64,000 nt of DNA from NCBI RefSeq assembly GCF_014243395.1, contig NZ_JACLCP010000004.1, positions 186,001 through 250,000 of the forward strand. The letters run 5' to 3'. The position numbers and the translations under genes are program-made. The notes under the pieces were generated by a model. It was not told the DNA's origin. It searched no databases and saw only the letters and a list, made by a program, of their open reading frames with translations. Positions 17,669-26,482 of this stretch are shown here, in pieces; position 1 is the stretch's first letter, and every line of letters begins with the position of its first letter. The stretch is from Winogradskyella flava. GTDB taxonomy: Bacteria; Bacteroidota; Bacteroidia; Flavobacteriales; Flavobacteriaceae.

Positions 17669-18220
17669 ATGAAAAAAGTAATCTTAGGACTTAGCACATT
17701 ATGTATGGTGGCATTTACTTCTTGTAAAGAGAATGCTGCAAGTAAAATTAAATCAGAGAATGTTGCCGTAGCTGCAGAGCGAGATGCCAACGCAGGTAAC
17801 TTTCCAGTGCTAGAATTAGACAAGACAGAGCACGACTTTGGTAAAATTATGGATGGAACTCCAGTAGAAACGGTATTTAAATACACAAACGTAGGTAATT
17901 CGATGTTGGTGGTTAGTAATATCAAGAGTACTTGTGGTTGTACAGTACCTTCTAACTATACTAAGGAAGTAGCACCAGGAGAAACCGGCCAGTTTACGGT
18001 AAAGTTTAATGGTAAGGGTAACGGTAAGGTTACTAAGTCTTTAACTATGACAACCAATACGGAAAAAGGGACGCAAATTGTGAAGATTACGGCATTAGTT
18101 GAAAAAGATCCAAATGCTCCACAAAAGTCACCTGTAAAGGCTGCTGCTGCGAATCCTTTATCTACAACTCCAGTAAAGACTTCAACACAGCCAGGTCACG
18201 AAGGACATAACCATAATTAA
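17669..18220 (+). CDS. DUF1573 lipoprotein
   Basis: The 183-residue protein has a lipoprotein signal peptide ending at C19 (FTSC). The Ig-like DUF1573 domain (about 45-150) contains the family-typical HDFGKI and KSTCGCTVP motifs. The tail is Ala/Pro/Thr-rich and ends in the His-containing GHEGHNHN, a possible metal-binding end. DUF1573 proteins are abundant envelope proteins of Bacteroidota without an assigned activity. The gene sits 10 bp before yajC and is probably cotranscribed with it. Confidence 0.9.
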   Translation: MKKVILGLSTLCMVAFTSCKENAASKIKSENVAVAAERDANAGNFPVLELDKTEHDFGKIMDGTPVETVFKYTNVGNSMLVVSNIKSTCGCTVPSNYTKEVAPGETGQFTVKFNGKGNGKVTKSLTMTTNTEKGTQIVKITALVEKDPNAPQKSPVKAAAANPLSTTPVKTSTQPGHEGHNHN

Positions 18221-18230
18221 TAACTCACTA

Positions 18231-18521
18231 ATGGACGGAATAGGATCATTTTTACCATTTATTGCCATTTTTGCTGTGATGTATTTCTTTATGATTGCAC
18301 CACAAATGAAACGCGCCAAGCAAGAAAAGAAGTTTGCCAGTGAGCTTAAGCGAGGCGATCGTGTCATCACTAAAAGTGGAATGCATGGTAAGGTTACAGA
18401 GTTGAACGATAAAGATAATAGCTGCGTTATTGAAACAATGGCTGGAAAGATTAAATTTGATCGCTCTGCAATTTCCATGGAAATGAGTAGAAAATTAAAT
18501 ACTCCAGTTACTGTAAAGTAA
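18231..18521 (+). CDS. yajC: Preprotein translocase subunit YajC
   Basis: Accessory subunit of the SecDF-YajC complex of the Sec translocon. The 96-residue protein has one N-terminal membrane segment (about 5-23) followed by the conserved basic motif RAKQEKKFASELKRGDRVIT and a small cytoplasmic beta domain. Length and topology are standard. It ends the nusB-DUF1573-yajC run and is followed by a strong terminator at 18545. Confidence 0.94.
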   Translation: MDGIGSFLPFIAIFAVMYFFMIAPQMKRAKQEKKFASELKRGDRVITKSGMHGKVTELNDKDNSCVIETMAGKIKFDRSAISMEMSRKLNTPVTVK

Positions 18522-18544
18522 TCCTGAGGCATAAAAATATTAAG

Positions 18545-18572
18545 AAAGCCGTTCCTTTTGGAACGGCTTTTC
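18545..18572. terminator. Bidirectional terminator after yajC
   Basis: Perfect 11-bp stem AAAGCCGTTCC/GGAACGGCTTT with a TTTT loop. T-rich on one side and A-rich on the other, it serves yajC and the convergent YdeI-like gene. Confidence 0.9.
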
Positions 18573-18575
18573 TAT

Positions 18576-19175
18576 TTAGCAGTTTTTATACTTATCGTTG
18601 AGTCCAATACCGCTTAGAATCATTGGTGTAATTTTCTCTATGCGTGATTGTTTTGTAGTGTCTCTTTTTGCACCACTAATATACTCACAGTACTCCCTTT
18701 GCTTACCGGGTGTTAAAGCCTTAAAACTGACATTTAATTCTTGATCTGCTTTGAGAATATGATTTAGTTCATCTGGTATAACAATGGTTTTGGTTATACG
18801 TTGTGGCCTTATCTCTTTGCCCAAGCGCTGATTTTCCACGGCCTCTCTTACATAACTCAGTACAAGGGGCTTTTTGATCTCTGCTAAAGTCTCAAAACGC
18901 ATTTGTCGTAAGGCCTTGGTTTTGTTTTCTTGCGCATTAATAAGCAAATTGTGCTCGTCTTTTAGAAATACACCTTGGTGAAACCATAAACAAAAATGCT
19001 GTTTAAAAGCACCAATGCCTAATACATTTTTACCATTAAGGCAATAGGTTGGCATACTCCATTTTACAGTTTCCTCTAAATCCGTAGCATTTACAATCTC
19101 ACGCAGTAGCCTTAGTTCATCTGCATAATGTGAGTTGATCTCAATATATTCCTCTACGGAATAGACTTTTTTCAT
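18576..19175 (-). CDS. YdeI/OmpD-associated family protein (DUF1801 domain)
   Basis: The 199-residue protein has an N-terminal DUF1801 domain (about 10-110) with VKWSMPTYCLNGKNVLGIGAF and LWFHQGVF. Its C-terminal helical part has LNVSFKALTPGKQREYCEYI and KRDTTKQSRIEKI, typical of the YdeI/OmpD-associated group. Members have been tied to envelope or polymyxin stress phenotypes in other bacteria, with no known biochemistry. The gene stands alone in an accessory-looking stretch. Confidence 0.86.
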   Translation of the reverse strand: MKKVYSVEEYIEINSHYADELRLLREIVNATDLEETVKWSMPTYCLNGKNVLGIGAFKQHFCLWFHQGVFLKDEHNLLINAQENKTKALRQMRFETLAEIKKPLVLSYVREAVENQRLGKEIRPQRITKTIVIPDELNHILKADQELNVSFKALTPGKQREYCEYISGAKRDTTKQSRIEKITPMILSGIGLNDKYKNC

Positions 19176-19348
19176 TTTCTTGAATTCAGGTTCTTTTTAG
19201 TAAATAATAATTAAAATAATCCTTGTGACCTTTCCTATATATTAGTAACTAATTTAAAAAATAAAATTTGAATAGACATGAATATAGTGAACTTGCGTTA
19301 GAAGCGGACATAAGCTAGTACTGATCGAGAAAATAACTATATCGATTG

Positions 19349-19648
19349 TCAGTCATAGTTTTTTATTACTTTTTCAAGTTGTTTCCATATAGCGAAACGA
19401 CCTGATTTCTTGAATGCCTTGTCACATTCAGATTTGCCAGAATGAGTCAGAACGTATTTTTTGTTCTCCTCGGTAATGAGATTTCTGTGAAGCAACCATT
19501 TTATAGAGAGCTCCAGTTCTTGGGAGGTAGGTACAGCATGATTGATACTATCTGCTACCATAGAAATAGCCTTTCGGTCGACAGCCTCATGAGATGAAGC
19601 AATCGCCAAGGCCATAAGAATCCAAGATATTGTTTGTTCTTCTGTCAT
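19349..19648 (-). CDS. Small winged-helix-like protein, unknown function
   Basis: The 99-residue protein looks like a compact helical and winged-helix fold. LELSIKWLLHRNLITEENKKYVLTHSGK resembles the recognition helix and wing of PadR/MarR-type proteins that end in a LT..G turn. No family was recognised with certainty. A perfect 8-bp inverted repeat lies 94 bp upstream (19742-19762) and could be an operator. The neighbours are the YdeI-like gene and, in the same direction, the NmrA-like operon. Confidence 0.62.
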   Translation of the reverse strand: MTEEQTISWILMALAIASSHEAVDRKAISMVADSINHAVPTSQELELSIKWLLHRNLITEENKKYVLTHSGKSECDKAFKKSGRFAIWKQLEKVIKNYD

Positions 19649-19741
19649 GTTTAATAACTACCAAAGCCCATTGCCTAAGACGCTATATGGAAAATCAGTT
19701 ATGATTTTGAGATTAATGAAACAAGATAGTAAATTGCTCAA

Positions 19742-19762
19742 GAATTTCCCAGTAGGAAATTC
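19742..19762. repeat. Inverted repeat, possible operator
   Basis: GAATTTCC and GGAAATTC, perfect 8-bp arms around the 5-bp spacer CAGTA, in the 148-bp gap between the winged-helix-like and NmrA-like genes. There is no T-tract, so it is not an obvious terminator. Confidence 0.5.
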
Positions 19763-19796
19763 CAAAGCAATTAGCTATATATGTGGTTGGCAATAT

Positions 19797-20633
19797 TTAT
19801 ATGACGCTTATCTGATTCCAAATACCAGTTTTAGCTGTTTCTATTGCATATTCCATAAATGGTTTTGCTTTTCTGCCTAAAACACGTTCAATATCACTCA
19901 CTACCAGTTGATTTTTTGGATTGGTTAAAACATGACTAAACAAATACTCAATTAACCAAACAACATCATTAGGTATTTGCATTTGTTTCATGCCATCCAC
20001 ATATTGCTCTAAAGTGATTTCGTAAAAGTTTAAACGTCTGTCACTTGCCTTTGAAATGATGTCAACGATTTGCTTAAATGTAATTAATTCTGGCCCTGTT
20101 ACCTCAATGATTTCCCCATTATAAGAATCATCAATTAATACGGTAGCGGCAACTTCAGCAATATCATTAGCATCCACAAATGGAATTAAAACATCAGACA
20201 TTGGTAACGCTACTTCTCCTGATAATATAGGTTCTAAAAAGAAACTTTCACTCCAATTTTGGTTAAACCAAGACGCTCTAACTATGGTATAATCTATTCC
20301 AGAATCCATTACAATATTTTCACAAGCTTCTGCTTCGGTTTCCCCTTTTCCAGAAAGCAAAACCATTTTTTTAACGCCTAATTCTTTTGCTAAATAGGTT
20401 AAACTCTGTATGGCTTCTTTGGCTCCAGGAACAGCTAGATCTGGATAATAAGTCACATACATTTTTTCAATGCCTTGTAAAGCATTTACCCAAGTGTCTT
20501 TATTGTCCCAATCAAAGCTTGGTGATGCGTTTCTTGAACCAATTCTAGGTTCAATCCCTTTGTTTTGTAATTGTTCTACTACGCGGCGACCAGTTTTCCC
20601 GGTTCCTCCGATAACTAAAATGTTCGTTTTCAT
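19797..20633 (-). CDS. NmrA-like NAD(P)-binding protein
   Basis: The 278-residue atypical short-chain dehydrogenase has the N-terminal dinucleotide motif GGTGKTGRRV (about 8-17) followed by an extended Rossmann fold. Relatives include the NmrA redox sensor and QOR2-type quinone reductases. It lacks an obvious YxxxK pair at the usual spot, which points to NAD(P) sensing or quinone reduction rather than classical dehydrogenation. It is the last gene of the DUF5367-DUF1772-NmrA operon. Confidence 0.86.
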   Translation of the reverse strand: MKTNILVIGGTGKTGRRVVEQLQNKGIEPRIGSRNASPSFDWDNKDTWVNALQGIEKMYVTYYPDLAVPGAKEAIQSLTYLAKELGVKKMVLLSGKGETEAEACENIVMDSGIDYTIVRASWFNQNWSESFFLEPILSGEVALPMSDVLIPFVDANDIAEVAATVLIDDSYNGEIIEVTGPELITFKQIVDIISKASDRRLNFYEITLEQYVDGMKQMQIPNDVVWLIEYLFSHVLTNPKNQLVVSDIERVLGRKAKPFMEYAIETAKTGIWNQISVI

Positions 20634-20650
20634 AATGAATTGTTTTAAAA

Positions 20651-21130
20651 TTATTTTTTAATAACTATTGATATAAGTAATAAGATGAATGAAATCATGC
20701 TTGAAATGGCTCTAATGTTATGATATCGATTCCAAGCACTTTCATAATAGGTTCTAAAGTTTTTTAATTCTAATAGGCTCAGTTTGGTAATGTTCAATGT
20801 TTCTAATTCATTGTTTAAAGGAACATTTCCAAAGGCAGTAATGCCAAAAGTGCCAAATAGGTAGATAATTGCTGATGCCAAGACTAATACAAACACAGGT
20901 TTGTTGTTAAACTGCAAATAAGTAGTTATTAATAATGTGATTAGGCTTCCAAAGAACACCGAGAAGAATGCTGGGTTTAAGATTTCTTTATTGATGCTCT
21001 GCATGCTTTCCAAGTAAGTAAAATCACTCACTTTTTTTGTTCCCAATATGACCGAAACTGACCAAGCGAAAAAAAATCCTGTAGAAAGTGCATTCAATAA
21101 AACTGTTATAAAAAGAGTCGTCGTTTTCAT
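20651..21130 (-). CDS. DUF1772 / anthrone-oxygenase-like membrane protein
   Basis: The 159-residue protein has four hydrophobic segments. SAWNRYHNIRAISSMISF near the C-terminus is the conserved core of the DUF1772 family, to which fungal anthrone oxygenases belong. The enzymatic role in bacteria is not known. The start overlaps the DUF5367-like stop by 4 bp, and the NmrA-like gene follows at 17 bp. This argues for one transcript and a shared small-molecule or quinone-related function, which is inference. Confidence 0.78.
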   Translation of the reverse strand: MKTTTLFITVLLNALSTGFFFAWSVSVILGTKKVSDFTYLESMQSINKEILNPAFFSVFFGSLITLLITTYLQFNNKPVFVLVLASAIIYLFGTFGITAFGNVPLNNELETLNITKLSLLELKNFRTYYESAWNRYHNIRAISSMISFILLLISIVIKK

Positions 21131-21519
21131 GCTTTTATCCTTTTGGTTAAATAATTTCCGAAATACAATACAATGAAGTAAAACTCTACTATGATCGCAT
21201 AAAACATAGGATCTCCGAAAAATTCTGAATAACTACCACCATTTGGAATTATGAATACAGGAACCGTTATCAATACGTCCAATATAGTAGCCACAATTAT
21301 AAATGTAATGGCCAATGCAGATGGTTTCATGTAGCTCTTTGTATAGAAAAGATATGTTCCTAAACAAGCACTTGGTATTATGGCTATTACCAGTACAATA
21401 TTAGATTGTCGCTCAAGATTTTCTAAAATGGGAACATAAAAAGACAAGAGGAAAAAGCTAACGCCTATAATCCAAACTAAAATGGCGCATAGAATGCTAA
21501 ATATTTTTTGAATAATCAT
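21127..21519 (-). CDS. DUF5367-like four-helix membrane protein
   Basis: The 130-residue protein has four membrane segments. SFYVPILENLERQ after the first helix and DVLITVPVFIIPNGG before the last recall the DUF5367 family, which I assign from memory. It is the first structural gene after araC and has its own -7 box at 21544-21551 with operator-like repeats just upstream. The function is unknown. Confidence 0.66.
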   Translation of the reverse strand: MIIQKIFSILCAILVWIIGVSFFLLSFYVPILENLERQSNIVLVIAIIPSACLGTYLFYTKSYMKPSALAITFIIVATILDVLITVPVFIIPNGGSYSEFFGDPMFYAIIVEFYFIVLYFGNYLTKRIKA

Positions 21520-21543
21520 AATTTTTGTTTTTTAATTATGATA

Positions 21544-21551
21544 CAAAGCTA
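21544..21551 (-). promoter_or_regulatory. -7 box of the DUF5367-DUF1772-NmrA operon
   Basis: TAGCTTTG on the minus strand matches TAnnTTTG, 25 bp before the start codon at 21519. The -33 region overlaps the palindrome at 21560-21576. Confidence 0.6.
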
Positions 21552-21559
21552 TTGTAGCT

Positions 21560-21609
21560 ATAAGTCAGCGACTTATTCAAAAAGAATTATGATTTATTCG
21601 AAAAGAATT
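21560..21609. promoter_or_regulatory. AraC-type operator region
   Basis: Two near-identical 16-mers, TTATTCAAAAAGAATT (21573-21588) and TTATTCGAAAAGAATT (21594-21609), lie 21 bp apart, two helical turns. Each contains ATTC...GAAT symmetry. They adjoin a perfect 7+3+7 palindrome ATAAGTC-AGC-GACTTAT (21560-21576) over the -33 region. Tandem sites next to the -33 region are what an AraC activator such as the adjacent gene product would use. Confidence 0.6.
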
Positions 21610-22461
21610 TTAAGCTTGGCTCGGTCTATAGCCAAACTTTTTTTCAAAAGCGTTAGAGAAAGAACCTAAACTATCATAACCTACAGCCCAAGCGGCTTCT
21701 TGAATAGTTTTGTGTTCGTTCTTTATTAGATTGTAAGCTCTCTTTAATCGTTCGTTTTGTAAGTATTTGAAAACAGGAACACCAAACTGCGCTTTGAATT
21801 CTATTTTGAGTTTATTGGTATTGGTCCCAATTCGATGAGCCAATTCTGTTAAAGACGGTGGATTCTCTAAATCGGATAATAAAATTTCTTGGGCTAGATT
21901 AATTTTTTCTAGTTGTGAAGTATCAAGTTTTGTAGTTTTTTGTTTTGCCAATTGCCCAAAATAATGAGAAAGTAAAGCTGTAATATGGCTTTTGTAGAAC
22001 ATCATCTTAATCTCGTCTTTGTAAGTATTATTAAAGAATTGTTCCACTAGCTGAAACATTTCTGGGTTCATATTAAAGACAGGACCTTCAACATAGTGAT
22101 CTTTTGGGTGCACTAATTGATGTAAAAATTTTTCTAAAAACTGACTTTCTCCATTTGGTAATTTATCTATGTTTCTAATAGTTGTAGCTATCACTAAGCA
22201 TTGAAGCGGTTTTAATTTTGAGACATGGTGTTCAAATTCCACTTTATCATCAGCGTAAAATGATAAAACTATTCCTTTTGTATGATGAAATTCTTTAATT
22301 CTTCCATCAAACTTCACTTTAAGACCAACGTCACCTTCACCATAAAAGGCTATAGCTATTACAGGTTCGTCAAAAAAACATGAATCAATTAAACTATTAT
22401 TAGTAGAAGCTTCTTCCAATAAAATGGTATAATCCTTTATGTCGATTATTTCGCGATTCAT
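21610..22461 (-). CDS. AraC family transcriptional regulator
   Basis: The 283-residue protein has an N-terminal ligand-binding half (about 1-170, not recognised). Its C-terminal double helix-turn-helix (about 185-283) includes LTELAHRIGTNTNKLKIEFK and AAWAVGYDSLGSFSNAFEKKFGYRPS, the conserved AraC/XylS signature. It is encoded just upstream of a three-gene operon in the same direction. The 90-bp spacer holds paired direct repeats next to that operon's promoter, so local activation is likely. The inducer is unknown. pepT lies 27 bp upstream on the same strand. Confidence 0.93.
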   Translation of the reverse strand: MNREIIDIKDYTILLEEASTNNSLIDSCFFDEPVIAIAFYGEGDVGLKVKFDGRIKEFHHTKGIVLSFYADDKVEFEHHVSKLKPLQCLVIATTIRNIDKLPNGESQFLEKFLHQLVHPKDHYVEGPVFNMNPEMFQLVEQFFNNTYKDEIKMMFYKSHITALLSHYFGQLAKQKTTKLDTSQLEKINLAQEILLSDLENPPSLTELAHRIGTNTNKLKIEFKAQFGVPVFKYLQNERLKRAYNLIKNEHKTIQEAAWAVGYDSLGSFSNAFEKKFGYRPSQA

Positions 22462-22488
22462 TCTTCTGTATAACCCAATTTGGTTGAT

Positions 22489-23718
22489 TTATTGCTTAAG
22501 CGCTGTCAATTCTGCTATTTTGCAAATCACTTCTACGGCTTTTTGTATGCTCTCTACTGGAACATATTCGTAACGTCCATGAAAATTATGACCGCCAGCA
22601 AAAATGTTGGGACAAGGTAAACCCATATAAGACAATTGCGAGCCATCCGTACCACCTCTTATAGGTTTAATTAGAGGTTTTATGCCTAGGGCTTTCATTG
22701 CTTCTTCGGCAATATCTACAATGTGCATGACAGGTTCTACCTTTTCTTTCATATTGTAATACTGGTCTTTTATATCTAAATCAAAAACCTCACTTTCAAA
22801 TTTGGTATTTAAGTCTAAAGTCACCTTTTCCATCAATGCTTTGCGTGCTTCAAACTTATCCTTGTCATGATCACGGATGATATACTTTAAAACGGTTTCT
22901 TCTACCTTTCCTTCAATACTGTACAAATGAAAAAACCCTTCGTAACCTTCAGTATGCTCCGGTTTCTCTAGGTTTGGTAATGCATTAATAAATTCGCTAG
23001 CGTAATACATGGAATTTATCATTTTACCTTTGGCATAACCAGGATGAACTATTTTGCCTTTGACGGTTATAGTAGCACCAGCAGCATTAAAATTTTCATA
23101 TTCCAATTCGCCTATTTGGCTACCATCCATGGTATAAGCCCAATCAGCACCAAATTTTTTAACATCAAATTTATGGGCACCTCTTCCAATTTCTTCATCT
23201 GGCGTAAAGCCTACTTTAATAATACCGTGCTTAATTTCAGGATGATTAATAAGATATTCCATAGCCGTCACAATCTCCGTGATACCTGCTTTATCATCAG
23301 CTCCCAAAAGGGTAGTGCCATCCGTAGTGATTAAAGTTTGCCCTTTGTACTGTAAAAGGTCTTCAAAATAATCTGGTGATAAGACAATGTCTTTTTCTGG
23401 ATTAAGGACAATATCCTTACCGTTGTAATCCCTGATAATTTGAGGTTTTACATTAGCACCAGTAAAATCAGGAGAAGTGTCAAAATGTGAAATAAAACCA
23501 ATGGTTGGCACATCATGATCTACATTGCTTGGTAAGGTTGCCATGATATAGGCGTTGTCATCGATAGTGACATCATTCATACCAATAGCTTTAAGTTCTT
23601 CTACAAGTTTATTGGCTAAATCCCATTGCTTTTTGGTACTAGGTGTTGTATTAGAATTTGGATCAGACTCCGTGTCAATAGTAACGTAGCTGATAAATCT
23701 ATCAATGATGTGCTGCAT
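22489..23718 (-). CDS. pepT: Peptidase T (tripeptide aminopeptidase)
   Basis: A cytoplasmic di-zinc M20B aminopeptidase that removes N-terminal residues from tripeptides. The 409-residue protein has H78 and D80 in SHFDTSPD, D141 in GADDKAG, E175-E176 in PDEEIGRG and the C-terminal RGGTDGS motif. All metal and catalytic positions are intact and the length is standard. It is placed 21 bp after the usp gene and 27 bp before araC on the same strand. Confidence 0.96.
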   Translation of the reverse strand: MQHIIDRFISYVTIDTESDPNSNTTPSTKKQWDLANKLVEELKAIGMNDVTIDDNAYIMATLPSNVDHDVPTIGFISHFDTSPDFTGANVKPQIIRDYNGKDIVLNPEKDIVLSPDYFEDLLQYKGQTLITTDGTTLLGADDKAGITEIVTAMEYLINHPEIKHGIIKVGFTPDEEIGRGAHKFDVKKFGADWAYTMDGSQIGELEYENFNAAGATITVKGKIVHPGYAKGKMINSMYYASEFINALPNLEKPEHTEGYEGFFHLYSIEGKVEETVLKYIIRDHDKDKFEARKALMEKVTLDLNTKFESEVFDLDIKDQYYNMKEKVEPVMHIVDIAEEAMKALGIKPLIKPIRGGTDGSQLSYMGLPCPNIFAGGHNFHGRYEYVPVESIQKAVEVICKIAELTALKQ

Positions 23719-23739
23719 AATTTTGGTTTTGTCACAAAG

Positions 23740-24570
23740 TTATAACTTAAAAGTTACAACTGGAAGTCTTGAGTGATTAACCAAGTCTTCTGAAATACTG
23801 CCACCAAAGAAATGACTTAAGCCAGTTCTACCATGTGTAATAATGGCCACAGCATCCGCTCTATTGCGTCTTGCATAATTAAGTACACCATCTTCAACTG
23901 TATGATCTGATATATAAGCGATGCTTGATGCTTTGTCTTGAAGATCGGCAAGCTTAAAGAAGTCTGTGATTTTTTCATCAATCTCATCCGTACTCATAAA
24001 GCCTAGATTAGGAAGATTTACATGTAGCAAGGTGGTGTTCTCTGAAAGTTCTTTTAATGCTTCGATAGCTTTTTTAACAGCATCAATACTTTCTTCGCTA
24101 AAATCACATCCAAGAACGACATTCTTAAAATTAACAGATTCTGGTTTTGATTTTACAACTAAAACAGGCGTCTCACTGTAACGTACAACTTTTTCGGTAT
24201 TAGAACCTGTAAAAATACCATCATGATCACTATGTCCACGAGACCCCATAACTATAAGGTCTGCTTTTTCGCGACTAGCTACTTTAGATACCTCTTTTAA
24301 TACCTTGTGATGCTTTATTATTGGAGTCACTGTGATGCCTTCTAAGTAAGGCTTGTCCAAGAATTCTTCAAATTCCTTATTGGTGACCATAAGCATAAAT
24401 GCGGTTTCTTCATTTCTTTCTGTGCTAGAGGTCGAGAAGATAGATTCTGATAGTTCTAACATATGCATCACAATGAGTTCTGCGTTATGCTGCTTTGCTA
24501 GAGCAGCTCCAGTTTCTAAAGCATATTCTGAATATTTCGAAAAATCGACAGGTATGATAATTTTTTTCAT
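23740..24570 (-). CDS. Tandem-domain universal stress protein
   Basis: The 276 residues contain two Usp domains (about 1-145 and 150-276). The N-terminal one starts MKKIIIPVDFS and has the GSRGHS..GIFTGSNTEKV nucleotide-loop motif. The C-terminal one ends with a shorter THGRTGLSHFFGGS loop. The ATG at 24570 fits the start of the first beta strand better than an upstream TTG at 24597. Such proteins bind ATP and are induced in stationary phase or stress; no partner is evident. Confidence 0.93.
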   Translation of the reverse strand: MKKIIIPVDFSKYSEYALETGAALAKQHNAELIVMHMLELSESIFSTSSTERNEETAFMLMVTNKEFEEFLDKPYLEGITVTPIIKHHKVLKEVSKVASREKADLIVMGSRGHSDHDGIFTGSNTEKVVRYSETPVLVVKSKPESVNFKNVVLGCDFSEESIDAVKKAIEALKELSENTTLLHVNLPNLGFMSTDEIDEKITDFFKLADLQDKASSIAYISDHTVEDGVLNYARRNRADAVAIITHGRTGLSHFFGGSISEDLVNHSRLPVVTFKL

Positions 24571-24693
24571 GACTTTATAAATTTGGTTACAGTCCAAAGT
24601 TATGACTTAGATTCACTAAAAAATATGACAAATGACAGTTTATAATTGATTATTTAATCTATTAAATACGCCTAAATAGTGATTAAGGATTCT

Positions 24694-24701
24694 TATTTTT
24701 G
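24694..24701 (+). promoter_or_regulatory. -7 box for pyrD
   Basis: TATTTTTG matches TAnnTTTG, 19 bp before the ATG at 24720. The alternative TTG start at 24699 overlaps this box, so it cannot be the start codon if the promoter is real. Confidence 0.6.
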
Positions 24702-24719
24702 CATAGCAAATCAACAGAT

Positions 24720-25754
24720 ATGTATAAAGCCATAATTAGACCAATTCTATTCTGTTTCGATCCTGAGCGTGTGCACTATTTTACATTCTCGTTAATCCGA
24801 AATATTTCTAAAATTCCTGGTGTCAAAGGCTTATTTAGAGGTCTATATCTCATCGAGGACAAAACCCTAGAGCGCGAATTGTTCGGACTAAAATTTAAAA
24901 ACCCAGTAGGACTTGCAGCTGGATTTGATAAAAATGCAGTGCTTTATAATGAATTGGCGAATTTTGGTTTTGGGTTTATAGAAATAGGTACAGTGACACC
25001 AAAAGGTCAAGAGGGCAATCCGAAGCAACGCTTATTCAGGCTTAAAGAAGATAAAGGAATCATTAACAGAATGGGCTTTAATAACGAAGGTCTGGAAGCT
25101 GCTATTGATCAACTAAAGAAAAATAAAGGGCAATTAATTATTGGCGGAAATATTGGGAAGAACACCCAAACAAAGGCAGAAGATTATACTAAAGATTATC
25201 TGGATTGTTTTAATGCCTTGCATCCTTTTGTCGATTATTTTGCGCTGAATGTTAGTTGTCCTAATGTAGGAAGTCATGCTAAACTCAATGACAAAGACTA
25301 CCTTATAGAGCTGATAGGCGACGTCCAAAATGCGAATTCAAAGTTTGATAAACAAAAGCCCATCCTATTGAAGATTGCTCCAGATTTAAATGATGGTCAG
25401 TTGGATGAAATTGTAGATTTGGTAAAAGAAACGAACTTAGATGGTGTTATTGCTAGTAATACATCAACTGATCGTGAGGGTTTAAAAACCACACAGAAAC
25501 GCTTGGAAGACATCGGAAACGGAGGACTGAGTGGACAACCTATAAAATCTAAATCTACAAGAGTTATTAAGTATCTGGCGGATAAAAGCAATAAAGCATT
25601 TCCAATTATAGGAGTAGGAGGCATACACTCTGCGGAAGATGCGTTGGAAAAGCTTGACGCAGGTGCAGACTTAGTGCAGATTTATACCGGTTTTATTTAT
25701 GAAGGACCAAGTCTCATTAAGCGCATCAATAAGGCTCTACTAAAAAGGTCATAA
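24720..25754 (+). CDS. pyrD: Dihydroorotate dehydrogenase (quinone), class 2
   Basis: Oxidises dihydroorotate to orotate in pyrimidine synthesis and passes electrons to quinone at the inner membrane. From the ATG at 24720 the protein has 344 residues. The N-terminal amphipathic helix of class 2 enzymes is present, as are [10 protein letters not shown], the catalytic Ser in LNVSCPN, SNTS near the FMN and GVGGI. The next gene, a LysE-type exporter, begins 10 bp after the stop and shares the transcript. Confidence 0.97.
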   Translation: MYKAIIRPILFCFDPERVHYFTFSLIRNISKIPGVKGLFRGLYLIEDKTLERELFGLKFKNPVGLAAGFDKNAVLYNELANFGFGFIEIGTVTPKGQEGNPKQRLFRLKEDKGIINRMGFNNEGLEAAIDQLKKNKGQLIIGGNIGKNTQTKAEDYTKDYLDCFNALHPFVDYFALNVSCPNVGSHAKLNDKDYLIELIGDVQNANSKFDKQKPILLKIAPDLNDGQLDEIVDLVKETNLDGVIASNTSTDREGLKTTQKRLEDIGNGGLSGQPIKSKSTRVIKYLADKSNKAFPIIGVGGIHSAEDALEKLDAGADLVQIYTGFIYEGPSLIKRINKALLKRS

Positions 25755-25764
25755 TGCATATTAG

Positions 25765-26382
25765 TTGAATGTTGAAATTCTCATATCATTTGCCTTAGCG
25801 ACTTCGGCTTTGGCTATCTCGCCTGGACCAGATAACATCTATGTATTAGTACAGAGTATTACTCATGGTAAAATGTATGGCTTGGCTACGGTATTTGGAT
25901 TAATCGCTGGCTGCATAGTCCATACAACACTTTTGGCGTTTGGCGTTTCTGCCGTTATTAAGGCTAATGACAATGTATTCTTCGGAATTAAGATATTGGG
26001 AGCGATATACCTTTTGTATTTGGCGTATAAAGTATTTAAGGCTGATACTCATTTGGATTTGGATGCTGAAAGCGTACCTAAAAAGAGTTTAAAAGGTCTC
26101 TTTGTCCAAGGGTTTTTCATGAATGTTTTAAATCCTAAAGTGACCATTTTCTTTTTGGCATTTTTTCCAGGATTCTTATTTTCGGACACTATGAGCACGG
26201 TTATTCAATTCTATGTTTTGGGTGGTATTTTCATGCTGGTGTCGTTCATTATATTTTCAATCATAGCTTTGCTTGCTTCACAGATAAAGATCTACACGTT
26301 AATGCATAAAAACTCTGGTGTTGTATTTAAATGGCTTCAGATTATTGTTTTTATTGGTATCGCAGTTTTTATTTTATTGTAA
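25765..26382 (+). CDS. LysE/RhtB-family amino acid exporter
   Basis: The 205-residue protein has six membrane segments. The N-terminal SPGPDN motif, followed by a glycine-rich helix, is typical of the LysE/RhtB translocators that export amino acids or homoserine lactones. The only in-frame start giving the normal N-terminus is a TTG at 25765; the ATG at 25754 is followed by an early stop. The gene is coupled to pyrD, which is unusual, and the substrate is unknown. Confidence 0.88.
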   Translation: MNVEILISFALATSALAISPGPDNIYVLVQSITHGKMYGLATVFGLIAGCIVHTTLLAFGVSAVIKANDNVFFGIKILGAIYLLYLAYKVFKADTHLDLDAESVPKKSLKGLFVQGFFMNVLNPKVTIFFLAFFPGFLFSDTMSTVIQFYVLGGIFMLVSFIIFSIIALLASQIKIYTLMHKNSGVVFKWLQIIVFIGIAVFILL

Positions 26383-26436
26383 TATAGTTTTTTGCTCAAA
26401 TTTATTGTTGGCGTTTTTTATATATTAAAATAATAT

Positions 26437-26444
26437 TAATTTTG
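26437..26444 (+). promoter_or_regulatory. -7 box for the kelch/T9SS gene
   Basis: TAATTTTG matches TAnnTTTG, 39 bp before the ATG at 26483. No well-spaced -33 TTG is seen. Confidence 0.45.
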
Positions 26445-26482
26445 ACAGAAATTATTTACCAAAAATTCATTGAAGGCTTAAT

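Noticed and set aside
19647..19880. A 77-codon plus-strand open frame
   Set aside because: It overlaps the end of the NmrA-like gene, has no recognisable domain or promoter, and shows a composition like a chance frame.
18576..22461. Genomic island or prophage
   Set aside because: Accessory-looking genes are present, but there is no integrase, transposase, direct-repeat boundary or obvious composition shift.
24699..24719. Upstream TTG start for pyrD
   Set aside because: It overlaps the -7 box TATTTTTG. The ATG at 24720 gives the standard N-terminal amphipathic helix.
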